Positions 51,351 through 63,178 of a stretch of 64,000 nt of DNA are shown in pieces (within the stretch, counting starts at the first letter, position 1; every line of letters starts with the position of its first letter). Source of the stretch: Paramecium octaurelia. Taxonomy: Eukaryota; Ciliophora; Oligohymenophorea; Peniculida; Parameciidae. Under the pieces are notes generated by a model, which did not search any database, was not told where the DNA came from, and saw only the letters and a list, made by a program, of their open reading frames with translations. Made by a program: the position numbers and the translations under genes. The stretch spans positions 191,725 through 255,724 of the forward strand of contig CAJJDP010000031.1 of assembly GCA_905182995.1 (NCBI GenBank), given 5' to 3'.

Positions 51351-51801
51351 TACAGAAAAATTTTAACTAAATTAATAAACTGTTAAAAAGAATTCGATAT
51401 AAATACTTATTCATAAACTATTAAGAAAGAAGAAAAATTATATATCGTTTAAGTTTCTTTCTTTCAAGTACAAATTATATTAGAGATTAATTCGCGTGTA
51501 AATTATTGCTAGGCATGATTGCTGAAAGACTTGCAAAACTGGTTTAGAGATTTATTTTATTATTAAATAATGTACATGTATCAGCATTAAGTTTAGGAAG
51601 TTGCATATCAATTAAATTCTCATTAGTAATACTCATCTTTAATCGAAAATTATTATAGTACTGGATACGATAATAAAATTAAACTATATACTGTGCTTTA
51701 TTTGATTGTGTTACTTGCTATTATATAATAAAATATATAATTTGATAAAATTATTATTCTCAGCTTTAATGAATAAAATAAGTTCATAGATTCAATGGCT
51801 A
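51351..51801. other. Intergenic, divergent promoter region
   Basis: 451 bp between the TBC gene (minus) and the AGC-kinase gene (plus). No ORF, repeat or RNA gene seen. Confidence 0.45.
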
Positions 51802-54621
51802 ATGAATAGAAATAGTGTATAAGAACCATCATTAAGCAATGATATTAAATCTCCAAGAAGCAATCAAAAAACTGCAAAGACAGAACGACCTTAATCTAAA
51901 ACTAAAAAAAATGACTTATTAGATTATTTGAAGAATGAAAGAAATAAAATTACCCAGACGTTTAATTCTGTAAAGAATACGTTGTAAGGAAGCAAAAGCA
52001 TTGATACTTTATAAACGTAAAGTTAGAAAAGTGAGCGTTTTAACAATGGTTAACTTAATGTAATTCTTTGTATAATTATATTCTAGCATGTTGATTTGAA
52101 TATATAAACTGATGACAAAAATAATTCAAAAAAGTCAATACTCAAACCAAAAAATTTATCTCTTGCTATAATTTCATTAGAAGTATTCTTTAATGAATTT
52201 ATTCTTTTTAGAATCAACTTTTTAAATAATCACAAACTACCAAATAATCTAACAATTAATCCCCTTAAAACTAAATAAATTCACCGATAATTAAATAAAA
52301 AGAATAATATTAATTTGATTTGCAAATAGTATTACTATTGAAATAATATAATGTAGTTAAAAAACACAAAAACAAGTTCCTAAGATGATTAGTAACAGAA
52401 CTCTTAAATAACTTAAAATAAATAGTCAATTTTATCTGATGATCTATCATATCATAAGAAAACGCTTGAGGATATACTTTGCAATAAAAAGCAACCTAAA
52501 TAAGCAGTTATATAAAAGCCACTTAATTAAAAATAATGTGAAAATGACAAAAGAGTAGCTAATTAAAATCATTGTAAAACAGAAGTATCTCCATCTTAGA
52601 TTTAATAAAAATATAAAATTACTGAAGAACGATTAAATTATGATTAGGATCAGTATCTAAAAATAATACTATATTATAAATAATAAAAGTAAAGAATCTT
52701 AATAATTTTAGGTATCATTATTTGTTTAAATATTAAAATAAAATGACTGATGATCTTTTTAATTATTTGATTTAATAAATAGCTAGTATTGAGAAGTAAT
52801 TTATAAAGCATGGAGGTGGCACAGGTTCCACAGATGGGGAGTCTATTTAATAAGGTATTTGAAGTTTCATTTTTAGAGTTAAATAAAATATGCTAGTTTC
52901 AAACACTATCAAAAAATATACCATATGACTACTATCTTACTTTAAACGAATAGACATTGGATGTTTTCAAAGGGATAACTCTTCAGATTTAGCCTTTCTA
53001 TTCCCAACCTATCATAACAAAAAGAGTAGGATTAAAAGATTTTACATTAATTAAATGTATAGGTGTTGGAGGATTTTCGAGGGTTTACATGGTGAGAAAG
53101 AAAGACAATGGGAAGTTTTATGCTTTAAAGCTTATTGATAAGAAATTTATATTTGAAAATTCTAAAGAAATCATAGTTTAGAATGAAAGAGATATCATGA
53201 CTAAAATGAACAATCAGTTTGTAACACCATTACATTATTCATTTGAATCAAAATATTATATAGCATTTGTTTTAGAATATTGTGCTGGAGGTGAACTATT
53301 TTACCATCTACGTAAACTTAAGAGATTAAGTGAATAAGATGCTAAAATCTATTTCGCAGAAATTTGTTTAGGAATGACTTATTTGCATTCTTAGAATATA
53401 GTTTATAGAGACATTAAACCTGAAAATATTCTCTTAGATTTACAAGGACATCTACTATTAAGTGATTTTGGATTATCGAAGCCAGAAATGACGCCAGATG
53501 ATATTGCTTATTCATTCTGTGGATCTCCAGAATACATGGCTCCAGAGATGCTCATGAAGACAGGACACAATTATTTGGTTGATTGTTATTGTTTAGGAGC
53601 ATTATTATATGAATTAGTTACTGGATTGCCTCCATTCTATTCACATAATACTTAAGATATTTATAATTCAATTTTGACTGAGTAAATACAATTTCCAAAT
53701 TATGTCCATATTTCACCTCTTTTGAAAGACTTGATACAATTATTATTGAAAAAAAACCCAGAAGAAAGAATTGGACATTAAAATGGAATTATCGAAATCT
53801 TACATCACAAATGGTTTTAAGATGTTGATTTTGAAGCAATTTTAAATAAAAAAGAAAAGCCTCCTTGTAAACCATATCCTTTAAAATATAATTTTGATGA
53901 AGAAGAATTTAACAAAGGAGATGCAGAATTTAGAAAGCAATTTCAAATTAATTTATAAAAAGAGTATCAAGTATTATTTTTAATATATATCATAAGAATG
54001 TTGATACTGCAAATTGTTTATTGGATAACTTCTATTACTCTAGAGATAGTGTATATGGATAAGTAAAATCAAGAAGAACTACGAAAGTCAATTTAAATTC
54101 ATTAGAAAATAAAGCCATCATGGCTGAACCGTTTTCAATAATTCAATCAATGAAGCTTTAATCACCACAGTAAGACTAGAAAGAACAATAATTTTAATAG
54201 TCTCCATAAGTATCAAAACGAATAAATGGAACCAAAGGAAGAAGTGAAGCTTTTGATAACTAAAAAAAACCAGAATCTATGACTTAATCAGCTTAACTTT
54301 AGCATTAAACTTCAAAGTTAGGACATAATTATTCAAAAACTATGTAGCAAACCTAATTCTCACTTTAAGAATTTAAAGTATTCATTTTTGATAGATAATT
54401 AGCAAATTAAATTTCTAATTGATTAATCTAGGGCTTTATAAAGTTCAGATAGAATAACTACGATGCCTGATTAAAATAAAAAAAATATATTTGAAAGAGT
54501 TAAAACTGAGCAATTTGGAAATTTAGCATCTCCGAAAACCACAACTAGTAGTAATTTACATAAAATGAATAATTTTTAAGCATTATTTGGATCTGATAGT
54601 AAAAAGAAAAAATTATTTTGA
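51802..54621 (+). CDS. AGC-family protein kinase with long N-terminal region
   Basis: I read this as one gene: seven introns (27, 29, 28, 23, 22, 26, 25 nt) give an exactly divisible 2,640 nt, 879 residues. Without the 23-nt intron near 52695-52717 an upstream ORF would stop at 52744-52746, overlapping an ATG at 52743, so two genes would be called. N-terminal ~290 residues are Gln/Asn/Ser/Lys-rich. Kinase: IGVGGFSRVYMVRKKDNGKF, YALKLIDKK, EYCAGGELFYHLRK, YRDIKPENILL, LSDFGLSKPE, FCGSPEYMAPEML. The AGC tail (PYPLKYNFDEEEF) continues after an intron with DNFYYSRDSVYG, then ~190 disordered residues. Resembles SGK/AKT/S6K-type kinases. Catalytic residues complete. Confidence 0.8.
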
Positions 54622-54753
54622 TAAATTAAAGAGTAAATTGTAAATTTGATTTTGTTAATGTAGAATTAAAAATTATGCTTATCTTAAATTCATTTTATCA
54701 AAATTGGTTATCAATTTTAAATTTGTTAATACAGGTTATAAATATATATCTTT

Positions 54754-55272
54754 TCAATTTGAATTAAGCAGTGAAATTATGTATAAACCTTGTAATATGA
54801 TGATACCTATGATGATTAATTTAACATATCTATCATTTTTAAAGTCTGTCTTACTAACTGTTAATTTTTACTCCTTTATAAGTTAATTGCTATTCTAATT
54901 TCTGTTATTTATTTAATTCAATTTATCTGAATTATCTTCATTTTTAAGGGTATTTGGCCTTTGGAGAATATTTGAATTAGGTTCTTAAAACTTGTTATCA
55001 AAACAAACTTGATTTTATTGATATGGCCTTTGAATTTCTGGTGATTTGTACTTATTGATAATTTTTTCTATTTCAGGATTAGGTATATAAGGTTAATAAG
55101 TAATTTATGAACACTTTTGCTTTTGGGCATTACCCTCATGTTCTGGTTGAGGCAATTATTAGTTCAAATTTGATTATTTATACAGTATGGGGGGTTTTGG
55201 ATAATATTGTTCCGGCGTGATAACTTTGTTGATTACTTACTTTGAATTCTATACAAGTTGCTGGTTATACAT
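54754..55272 (-). CDS. Small tail-anchored protein
   Basis: 172 residues, no intron. MYNQQLVQNSKQVINKVITP, a Pro/Gln/Asn-rich cytosolic part (PEQYYPKPPILYKQSNLNQQ; YQPYIPNPEIEKIINKYKSP), and at the C-terminus one hydrophobic span VKLIIIGIIILQGLYIISLL followed by NSN. Tail-anchored, so likely ER, mitochondrial or vesicle membrane. No SNARE heptads seen. Unknown family. Confidence 0.6.
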
Positions 55273-55331
55273 CGAAAAGTGATAAATTATATAAATAAAT
55301 TATTCTGTGCAACATTAATGTACTTAATATA

Positions 55332-55977
55332 TCATTTCTTCTTTGACTCAATTTTTTTAACGTAGAATTCCAATTCTTTTCCTTCTAGAATATATCCATC
55401 AGCTCTTCCTGATTATCCAGGTCTTGATGTTATTCTGACCAACAATCTTTGATTAGAGAATTACTCTTGAACCAATTAATCAATCACATTATCTTTTACT
55501 CTTTGTGCAAGTTTCTTTTAAAGAGATTTAGATTTCTAAGTTTATTCAGCTGGTGCATCCTAAATATTTCAATTAAATTCTTACTTTCTTATCCTTCTTC
55601 TTTGGTCCCAATTCAACATTGTATTTTTTAGCATACCATAATTTGAAAGGAGTAGCATCAATTTAAACAATAACTCCTCTTGTTAATGTTTTTGTTCTAA
55701 CCAATTCATTATTGGAAGGATGATAAACAACCTCAACAATTTTTGCTTTTTTTGCTACACCTTGGCTGCCCCAAGAGAAGTTGCCTTCAGACAATCGAAG
55801 TGCTCTGAATTTAAAATTTCCTCCTCGTACTCTAATTCTTCTGACTCTTTTTTCTCCAGAAATCAATTTGGTCATTGCAGCTTGTCTTCCTTTTTCGAAA
55901 GCTCTCTTCTTTTTGTGAATTGGCATACGACCTCCTGTCAGTCTTCTCTTATGTCTACTATCTCTTGAAATTCCCAT
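55332..55977 (-). CDS. RPS8: Ribosomal protein eS8 (RPS8)
   Basis: One 25-nt intron gives 206 residues in an exact frame, the normal length. [20 protein letters not shown] at the start, [40 protein letters not shown], and the end [20 protein letters not shown] match the family throughout. A 40S subunit protein. The intron lies near 55560-55584. Compared with eL43 in this window, this gene is fully conserved. Confidence 0.96.
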
Positions 55978-56825
55978 AAATTATTAATATATTTAATATA
56001 AAAAGATTTTATTTAATTTCAAAATCAAATGGAAAACATTCATTAGCATCTAGATCCATGTTGATATCTGAAAGATATTAATTCTCTAAATAGAGAGATC
56101 TCCAATGATAAGAATTTTAAACCTTTATTTTTCAATCATAATGTGTAAATTCTTTAAATCTTAGTCAAAATTAATTCAAGTTTTCTAGATTCAATATTAA
56201 TTGTATATGATTAATAGTAATAATTTCTTACATTATCTTATTAGGGAGAATAATGATCAAAATTGAGCACATTAGAATTTATTAGAATCAAGTATTAAAA
56301 TGGTTTCGAAAAGGATTTAACAAAATATTACCTTTAGTTTTTGTACTAAAAAGGTGTCTTAGAAGCAATTATTAGAAGTTTATCTCTGTATATTGACTTC
56401 AGCAAGAATATTGTTATTATTCTATTTATTCGATATTTTAATAATATAATAATAAATTGGTTGTATTTTAGTTATATTTTTTATTTTATTCTTTATATTC
56501 TACATGATATTAAATATACACAAGTCATAATAATCCATTTTATTAATTAAATTTATTGTATATTTCCATTTTGGATAATAATAATAACAATTATTTTATT
56601 AATAAAAACTAACAACATATCTTCAGAAATACAAATATTTTGTTTTATCATATATTTTTATAAGAAATGTATTAATAGTTTCATAATACTCAAATTATAT
56701 TGATTCTCTACACAATATCTAAAATGGTAATTTCAAAAAGTCATTATTGGATTGATAATAGGAGATTAGATATTGGATAGATGAAGATATTTGAAAATAG
56801 ATTGAAATAAATATATTGTAAACAT
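55978..56825. other. Gap with weak plus-strand coding signal
   Basis: From ATG 56029 (MENIHQHLD) plus-strand frames read like protein in parts (NREISNDKNFKPLFFNHNVQ, ILQILVKINSSFLDSILIVY; later YQNGFEKDLTKYYLQFLYQK), with TGA codons between that no standard intron removes cleanly. It could be a decayed armadillo-like or similar helical protein. The part 56450-56825 is A+T-only filler. Confidence 0.3.
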
Positions 56826-57779
56826 TCAATATTATAATAATCCATCAATGATCCATTAATTTCTATCTTCTTGGAATGGATGAGCTCTAATTGGAAAGCT
56901 TGAATTATTTTTTGGTTCGTCTTAGACTGCAAACAAGTATTGATTTGGATTGGTTAATGATCGTATTGTCCAATGATTAGATTCTGTTTATTCAATTAAC
57001 CATATGTTTCTGAGATCTTTGACAGGGTGAAATCTGACATCGTAATCATGGAATTTATTAAGTTCTTTTTTATTATCGACGTATAGATAGAATGAAGGGT
57101 ATTGGAAGGATCTAATTGCAAAGGCATCTCCTGTCACTCTATCAAGTATGAATTTAGAATGTTAATTATTATTTTATTAAACATTGACACTAAAGTCATC
57201 TGTAAATGATTGATGAGTATCTCCAATAGTTAAGGAGTGTTGGGGTAGATGAGCAGGATTGAATGTCACAATTAGTGTTTCATGTTTTAAGGGATAGGGA
57301 GTTGTATAAGTTGGATTGGAGACAATGTACCAATGATTATTTTAATTTTCTTTATTTTAAGTGCGTACATCAAAATCCTTATCTAGGTTATTAGATTTGT
57401 CAGTGGCAACAAATAGAAAATGATTTGGGTTTGTTTCAGATCTAATAGTGAAGACACTCCATCCAAGACTTTCAATAATCCAATTATTTCTTGCTTCTTC
57501 AAATTAGTGAGTTCTAACATCAAAATCTTCTTCGTGTTTCCTAGTCTCATCATTGGAGCAAAATAAATAATGATTAGGTTTGGCTGCAGATTTGATAACA
57601 TAAACTTTTTCTTTGACTTGTTGAATTATAAAATAAGTATCATTTGATTTTTCTTAGACACATCTAACATCAAAATCGTCCTTCAAAGCCCTGGACTTAT
57701 TGGTACAGGCTGCTAGATATCTAGTTGGAGCAGCCACAGGTCTAAATGAAATAAGTACGGGAGTAGATCCAAGTTCCAT
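56826..57779 (-). CDS. Repeat protein, beta-trefoil/fascin-like character, paralogue A
   Basis: 317 residues, no intron. About six copies of a ~50-residue unit: a strand pair with YVIKSAAKPNHYLFCSND, an acidic DFDVR(TH) turn, and a W-I segment such as ARNNWIIESLGWSVFTIRSE. Such hydrophobic-hydrophobic repeats with NPN(H/Q)(Y/F)LF resemble beta-trefoil or fascin/ricin-B folds that bind sugars, actin or lipids. No signal peptide, so cytosolic. It ends RNQWIIDGLLQY. Its sister gene B lies 377 bp upstream on the same strand. Which ligand it binds is unknown. Confidence 0.7.
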
Positions 57780-58156
57780 AGATAATTTTTATTTATTTTG
57801 ATTAAAATACAAATCAAATATTCGAAGATATGATTACCTTTATGAAAAATATGGAATGAGCAGATATAATGAAACCATTGTTTGAGATATCACAATATCA
57901 TCTTAAATCCAAAGAAATGCATTCCATCATGTTCAAAAGACTTTAAAATTAGATTAAAACCCTTAACAAGAGAGGAGATGCGTCCCCTTTGGTTTAGAGT
58001 ATATCTCATTACTTAAAATAAGAAAGGAAAGGAGTAAGAGGAGATTTTGTGATTTGACTAATAGAGATACAAAAAAATAAGCGTTGTAATTTGAAAAGTG
58101 GGAAGAAATTAATTTTTGAAGGAATATTAAATGTGATTATATCTATAATAAAATAC
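57780..58156. other. Intergenic between the two paralogues
   Basis: 377 bp that must hold the promoter of paralogue A and the 3' end of paralogue B. It includes a GA-rich patch near 57960-58060 on the plus strand. No ORF or RNA gene seen. Confidence 0.45.
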
Positions 58157-59098
58157 TCATCCATTGAATCCATCTATAGCCCATCTATTTCTATCTTCAT
58201 TACATGGATGTGTTCTAACATTGAATTCCTGACCATTTCCTTCATCTTGAACTCCAAATAGGAATTGATCTGGATTAGTAGCTGATCTAATGAGCCAGTA
58301 TCCAGGTCCAGATGGTTCGATGATCCAATTATTTCTGGCTTCTTTGTTTACATGGTATCTGGCATCGAAGTCACCCCATTTGTTTAATGTTTTACCATTG
58401 GCACAGAACAAATAGTAAATTGGACTGGCAGTTGGTCTAATTGTGAATGTGTTTCCTTAAAGTCTATCCAAATAGAATGTACATTTTTCTGTTCTTACTC
58501 CTCTTACTTTAACTGCAAAATCAGCATCGAACTCTTAATGCACATCTCCAAATGTTAAGAAGTGTTATGGCAAAAGGATAGGTCTAAGTGTGACAATAGG
58601 TGGTTGATGTAAGAGAGGATATGGGTGGACGATGTTTGGTATTGTGATGATAAACCAAAGATTTCTTTACTCTAAATTTGTATGAGCTCTCACATCAGCT
58701 TCATCATGATGTTATCCCTCATCAGCGGCAAAAAGATAATAATTTGGATTTGTTTCAGACCTGATTGTGAATGTACTCCAGCCTACATTCTCAATAATCC
58801 AATTGTTTCTTGCTTCATTATGGTGATGAGTTCTGATATCCAAGTCTGTTCCGAATTTTTTATTGCTTTCGCTTGAACAGAAGACGAAATGATTTGGATG
58901 TGAAGCAGGCTTAATTTTATAGACTGCGCCATGAACGTTTTCCAATAAAAAATAAGTGCCTTCAGATTCTTAATTGACTACTTTAACGTCAAGATCATCT
59001 CCATGATGTTTGGCTTTCTTTGATGATGTTGATAAGAATCTAGTTGAGTTAGGGAATGGTCTTATTGAGACTACAGCTGGGATTTATGGACCTTACAT
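58157..59098 (-). CDS. Repeat protein, beta-trefoil/fascin-like character, paralogue B
   Basis: 313 residues, no intron. Same repeat plan as paralogue A: VSIRPFPNSTRFLSTSSKKA, then PASHPNHFVFCSSESNKKF, TDLDIRTHHHNEARNNWIIE, ETNPNYYLFAADEG, QPPIVTLRPILLPQHFLTFG, ARYHVNKEARNNWIIEPSG and finally EDRNRWAIDGFNG. Units align one to one with those of A, so the pair arose by tandem duplication. G+C is somewhat higher than around it, suggesting strong constraint on the protein. Cytosolic, ligand unknown. Confidence 0.7.
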
Positions 59099-60298
59099 GT
59101 TATTTATATAAATCTATTTCAAAATAAAATCTTGCTTAAATAATGGCAACTTTTTTATAGAATAATTAGGCATTCTATAAACTTTTATTTCAAAATTAAC
59201 TATTCAAATTCCTACTATTTATCATTTTTGAGCTACTTAATTATAATTTTTTTTAATAAAAATCACAGAGGATCCTACAAGTTCTTGTTTTTTTTTCCTT
59301 TAAATAATTATAATAAACTAACATAATGCCCAATAAATCCAGAAACTAATAGCTAACTCAATTTTATATACTAAGTTTCATTCTGCAATCATCCAACGTC
59401 AAAGGCGAAAAAAGGCTTTCCCATAGTAAGAAGATAAAACAACTTACTATTCTATTATCAGGATAACTATTTTCAACTTCTTTAATCCTTTTTGAGCTGA
59501 TAATGCATCTATGAAAATTGTACATTTTTTCTCTAGCAATACACCTTGAGAAAAAATGTACAAAAACATAGATTAATTTGATCATCGTGATTAATAGTTA
59601 GCTTATATTTGATTTGCACCTCAAGACTACAATTTTTCCAAGAAAAAAAAATCATGAAATTGATTACCAAATCTGATAAAATTCTCAAAAATAAAAATGA
59701 CTAAAACTAAAATCAAATTAATGTTGCTTATGTCTTCGAGAACAAGAATTATAGGATCCTAAAAGTACAGATTTATTTTATAGATATTTCAGATATATTA
59801 GACATAAATTTATTAAGTATTGATCAATATTTTATCAAAAATTACTAGAAGCCTCCCTAAATTATTATATCATAAATATATCCAATTATAATTAAACATA
59901 AGATAAGTATCAATCTCTACAAATAATCAAATGATATACAATTATAATTGTAACAAAGATTGTATTGTGATTATCTTTACGAAATTATTTATAAGTTATA
60001 TAAAATATATCCTTTCGCATTTGAAAAATCAGCATTTTTACATTAATATGTGGAAGATAGAAAAATCTAATTATTTAGACTTTCAATTGATAAACCATTT
60101 CTTTATTTTTTAAACAAAGATAATTATTTTATTATTAGTAAAATATGCAACTTACAGGGCAAATCTTAGTGCATCACTAGGTTATTATTTAATATTAAGA
60201 AATTGTGTAAAAAAAGCAAGAAAGTATTTAGTTTGAGGAGTTTTAAATGAACTTTTTATATTAAATTCATAATGACTATTATTTATATCTACAAATCC
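59099..60298. other. 1.2-kb gap without a believable protein gene
   Basis: Several chance open frames occur on both strands, none with coding character. The only clear structure is the hairpin at 59507-59573 (separate entry). The minus-strand frame of Spt4 also stays open past its stop to about 60,060, noted under rejected items. Confidence 0.45.
59507..59573. ncRNA. Candidate structured RNA: 16-bp perfect stem plus 7-bp basal stem
   Basis: TTGTACATTTTTTCTC (59518-59533) and GAGAAAAAATGTACAA (59548-59563) are exact reverse complements around a 14-nt loop. Below, ATCTATG (59507-59513) pairs perfectly with CATAGAT (59567-59573) across an A4/A3 internal loop. Total 23 paired bases in 67 nt, within a gap lacking genes. 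Either strand could fold. It might be a small RNA precursor, a terminator/3' processing element or a remnant inverted repeat. Confidence 0.45.
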
Positions 60299-60610
60299 TC
60301 ATTCTGCTTAGACATCAATAGCGTATAAACCAGGATGAATATTTTTGGAATTTCCTAATTTTTTAATTACCCAACTTTTTGAAGGTTTCATCACACAAAT
60401 GACTCTAATTTACTTAAATTCGCATTTATACCCAGAATATATTTTAGTTTAATCAGCACTACATCCATTCAGACATTGGCTTAGTTTATTCCATTATTCC
60501 AAGGTTAATAGCAATCCACAAAATTAACATGCCCTTAAATCCTTTATTTACTTTGGTATTTCAAATGACTTCTCTTCATATGAGTCTTGGCCTGAATCTG
60601 AGTTATTCAT
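60299..60610 (-). CDS. SPT4: Transcription elongation factor Spt4
   Basis: 103 residues, no intron. IPKQIKDLRACQFCGLLLTL is the family's start, with zinc-binding CxxC; the second pair is in SQCLNGC. Then DQTKIYSGYKCEFKQIRVIC, MKPSKSWVIKKLGN and HPGLYAIDVQAE, matching the SWV...PGxYA core. Spt4 with Spt5 forms DSIF, which keeps RNA polymerase II processive; in Paramecium Spt4/Spt5-type factors also take part in meiotic small-RNA transcription. The protein is a little shorter than the usual 110-120 residues at the C-terminus, and the spacing of the second Cys pair differs (CxxxC). Confidence 0.85.
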
Positions 60611-61189
60611 CTCCAAACAATTTAAATTAATTAATTATAAAATTCCCACAATATTTTACTTATTAATTGTTTTATAATCTATTAAATGAATAAAATGAAC
60701 TTTTAAAATCAATACTATTATATTCTTTTATTATTCTTATGATTGGTAACAAGAAAATACAATAATTTGTCTAATTAATAATTTATACCATACTTCTTTT
60801 AATTCATAAAAATAAATATATAAAGTTATTTTTTATTCAAATTTAAAGGATTCTGGTTCCTTTAATTTGAGTGCTGATTTAAATTTCTATTTAAAAAATA
60901 ATAAAGAATATTGTAGATTTTAATTTCTTAAATTTACATAAATTGTGATCATAATCCTGAAAATGAGTAAAATCACTACCTGTCAATGAGGATCTTAAGA
61001 ATTTAAATTCCACCCTTTATAAAACTAATGAACTTTAATTACAAAATAATTTATGATTTTCATCAAATAATTTGAGATTTAAACTACTATTTAGTAAAAC
61101 AATTGAAATGAGAATTTACATTATATGATCATATTAAATTGTGTTAAGTAAGATCGATACAATTAAATATAGAAAACAATCAATAATCA
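60611..61189. other. Intergenic
   Basis: 579 bp, A+T-rich, upstream of Spt4 and downstream of the next minus-strand gene. No ORF or RNA gene found. Confidence 0.45.
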
Positions 61190-62054
61190 TCATGAACAAT
61201 TATTCTTGACAGGAGTGATTTTGTTGAGTATACTTATCCACCCAAAACTCCAATTAATAAGGTGCCATTATTAGTCAGAAGAAATGTAAGTGTACTATCC
61301 TTGTCTAACATTGATATGGAATCTACAAATTCATCACTGTTGTATGTAAATTTTTCTTTTTCTGTGATATTTTTATCTAAGATCTTGAAGTTGTTGAAAT
61401 GATACTTCATTATCATATTATAATCAGTTTCAAAGTATGTTTATAGTCTCAATTAAGTCTATTCTGGAATAATTTCAAATTAGATTCTATGCAATTTCAA
61501 TGCTTTATATTACTAAGAAATCAGTCTAAATGAATCACAATCCTGAAATTCCAAATGTACCAAAGTATTTTGGATTTGCAGATTCAATAACATTTTGACT
61601 TATTCCTTATCACAATTAACCAAAATGGGTATTTTACAATTAGATTTGCAAGAATAGGTATTCATTTATGTATTCTCTTCAATTTAGGTTTTGATACTGA
61701 GTTGATAATTGAGAAAGGAGATCTGATATTGCATGTCCATTCTAAGCAGCTTAAAACTATAATATATATGATGATACTGATAGGGCTTATTTAAAGGCTT
61801 CAAGATCAATTCTTTCGATTATCATGGGTTAATTGGTTTTAATTTTGTCTACTTGCAAAGTGAAATGATGAGAATTGGTCCTGCCGATTGAAAGGAAATC
61901 TACTTTATTAGTTACGCATATATAAAAAGGCTATAAATAAGAAGCAAATGAAAACATCATTGCGCTTAATCTTCATGAGACCATCATAAATTTTTTTACT
62001 TTCTTTATTAATTACTCCTGAGAATGTGAATTCCGGATCGACTTCTTACTACAT
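61190..62054 (-). CDS. Unidentified protein, possibly a sliding-clamp-like fold
   Basis: ATG 62054 (MQQEVDPEFTFSGVINKESK) to TGA 61190. One 25-nt intron joins MKIKRNDP to FYICVTNKVDFLSIG. Another near 61690 is needed but not placed exactly. The protein, about 265 residues, alternates short strands and single helices (RTNSHHFTLQVDKIK; IERIDLEAFKQALSV; NCKIPILVNCDKEQVKMLLN; FTYNSDEFVDSISMLDKD) and ends LTFLLTNNGTLLIGVLGG. The size and strand pattern recall PCNA/Rad1/Hus1 clamps, but no signature proves it. Confidence 0.45.
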
Positions 62055-62164
62055 TTTAAAAATAAAGAAATATTATTAATAAAATAAAATCAGCGGGAAT
62101 TTAGTATATTCTACTGATTTGTTATTATTAATATTTGTCATTCATTTAATTTAATTGTTAACAG

Positions 62165-63178
62165 ATGAACAAAGAAAATGAGGGGTTTAATTTATCAGAA
62201 GTAGGTTGTAAGGCACATTAAAATAAGAAGGTAATTTGATTCATTGATAAAAGGCAAAATACAAAATTGTTGGTGCTCCCTTCAATAAATCAAAATTCAA
62301 TTTGATGGATTTGGTGTGTTCAAAATGCGCCATTACACTTATTAGTTAAGGATACAAAGTATTCGAGTACATTTATGTAGGTTGAGAACATAGAATCGGA
62401 TGAAACTCTCAGGAGATAAGAGTAAATATAATAGTTCCTTGAAACTATTTCACAAACATACCAGATTATAAATTAAAATGAATAAAATTTGCTGCAAAAA
62501 AAAGATGACCTAACAAAATTTTGTGAAATGTAAAAGGACAAGGTGAGAGAACATTATACTTCAATGAGAATAGCTTTAGACAATAAATTAAAAGAGCAAA
62601 TTGATTATTTAAATGAACTTCAATATAAAGCAATCACCCTATTTGATTAAAAGTATCAAGAAATTAAAGAGACTCACAATGAATTGATTCAAATGTATAG
62701 TGATATTGAGGTCAATCTTGAAAATATCATTCTCAAAATGGAATTATTGCCATACAAACAAATTATGGGATCATATAATAAGCGAGTTACAGATATATAA
62801 TAGTGTTTAACCAAGATGGAAACATGCAAAGTAGTTTTAGGAAGAGTTTACAAAAGAGCGGCTGAAACCAAGATATTAGGAGGTTTATTTGAAGATTGTG
62901 AATTAGAAATTAAAATTGCACAGACATCACTACTAAAAACAGAATAACAATCGAATTCAAGATTATTGTCACCTCAATCAATGTCCCAGACAAATATCAT
63001 GCATCAAACTCCAGAAAAACAGAAAAGATCAAATAGTTAATCTAGCAAGTTTTTAGAGATTTTAAATAAAGTAAATGAAAACCAATTGAAGACTAACAAC
63101 TTTTATACTTAATTATTGAAGGGAGAGACTTCTTTGGAATTGAGTGAGAGGTATTGTTCTCCCACTTTCAAAAAGTGA
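62165..63178 (+). CDS. Zinc-binding coiled-coil protein
   Basis: Two introns (23 and 22 nt) give 322 residues in an exact frame. The N-terminus has a Cys/His cluster CKAH ... CSKC, like half of a B-box. From about residue 60 a coiled coil runs to about 240 (TKFCEMQKDKVREHYTSMRI; QIDYLNELQYKAITLFDQKY). The tail is Ser/Gln-rich (SRLLSPQSMSQTNIMHQTPE). The same plan (short zinc cluster then coiled coil) is seen in the TLDc protein at 3.5 kb, but no TLDc domain follows here. Function unknown. Confidence 0.65.

Noticed and set aside
55720-55968. Plus-strand open frame opposite the ribosomal eS8 gene
   Set aside because: It is the mirror of a strongly conserved minus-strand gene and has no protein-like pattern.
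59364-59585. Minus-strand 73-residue frame over the hairpin
   Set aside because: It owes part of its sequence to the inverted repeat and has no coding texture.
60060-60298. Spt4 frame stays open for about 78 codons after its TGA, suggesting read-through
   Set aside because: TGA is rare in such A+T-rich DNA, so an open run this long is not unusual, and the residues lack coding character or likeness to Spt4 tails.
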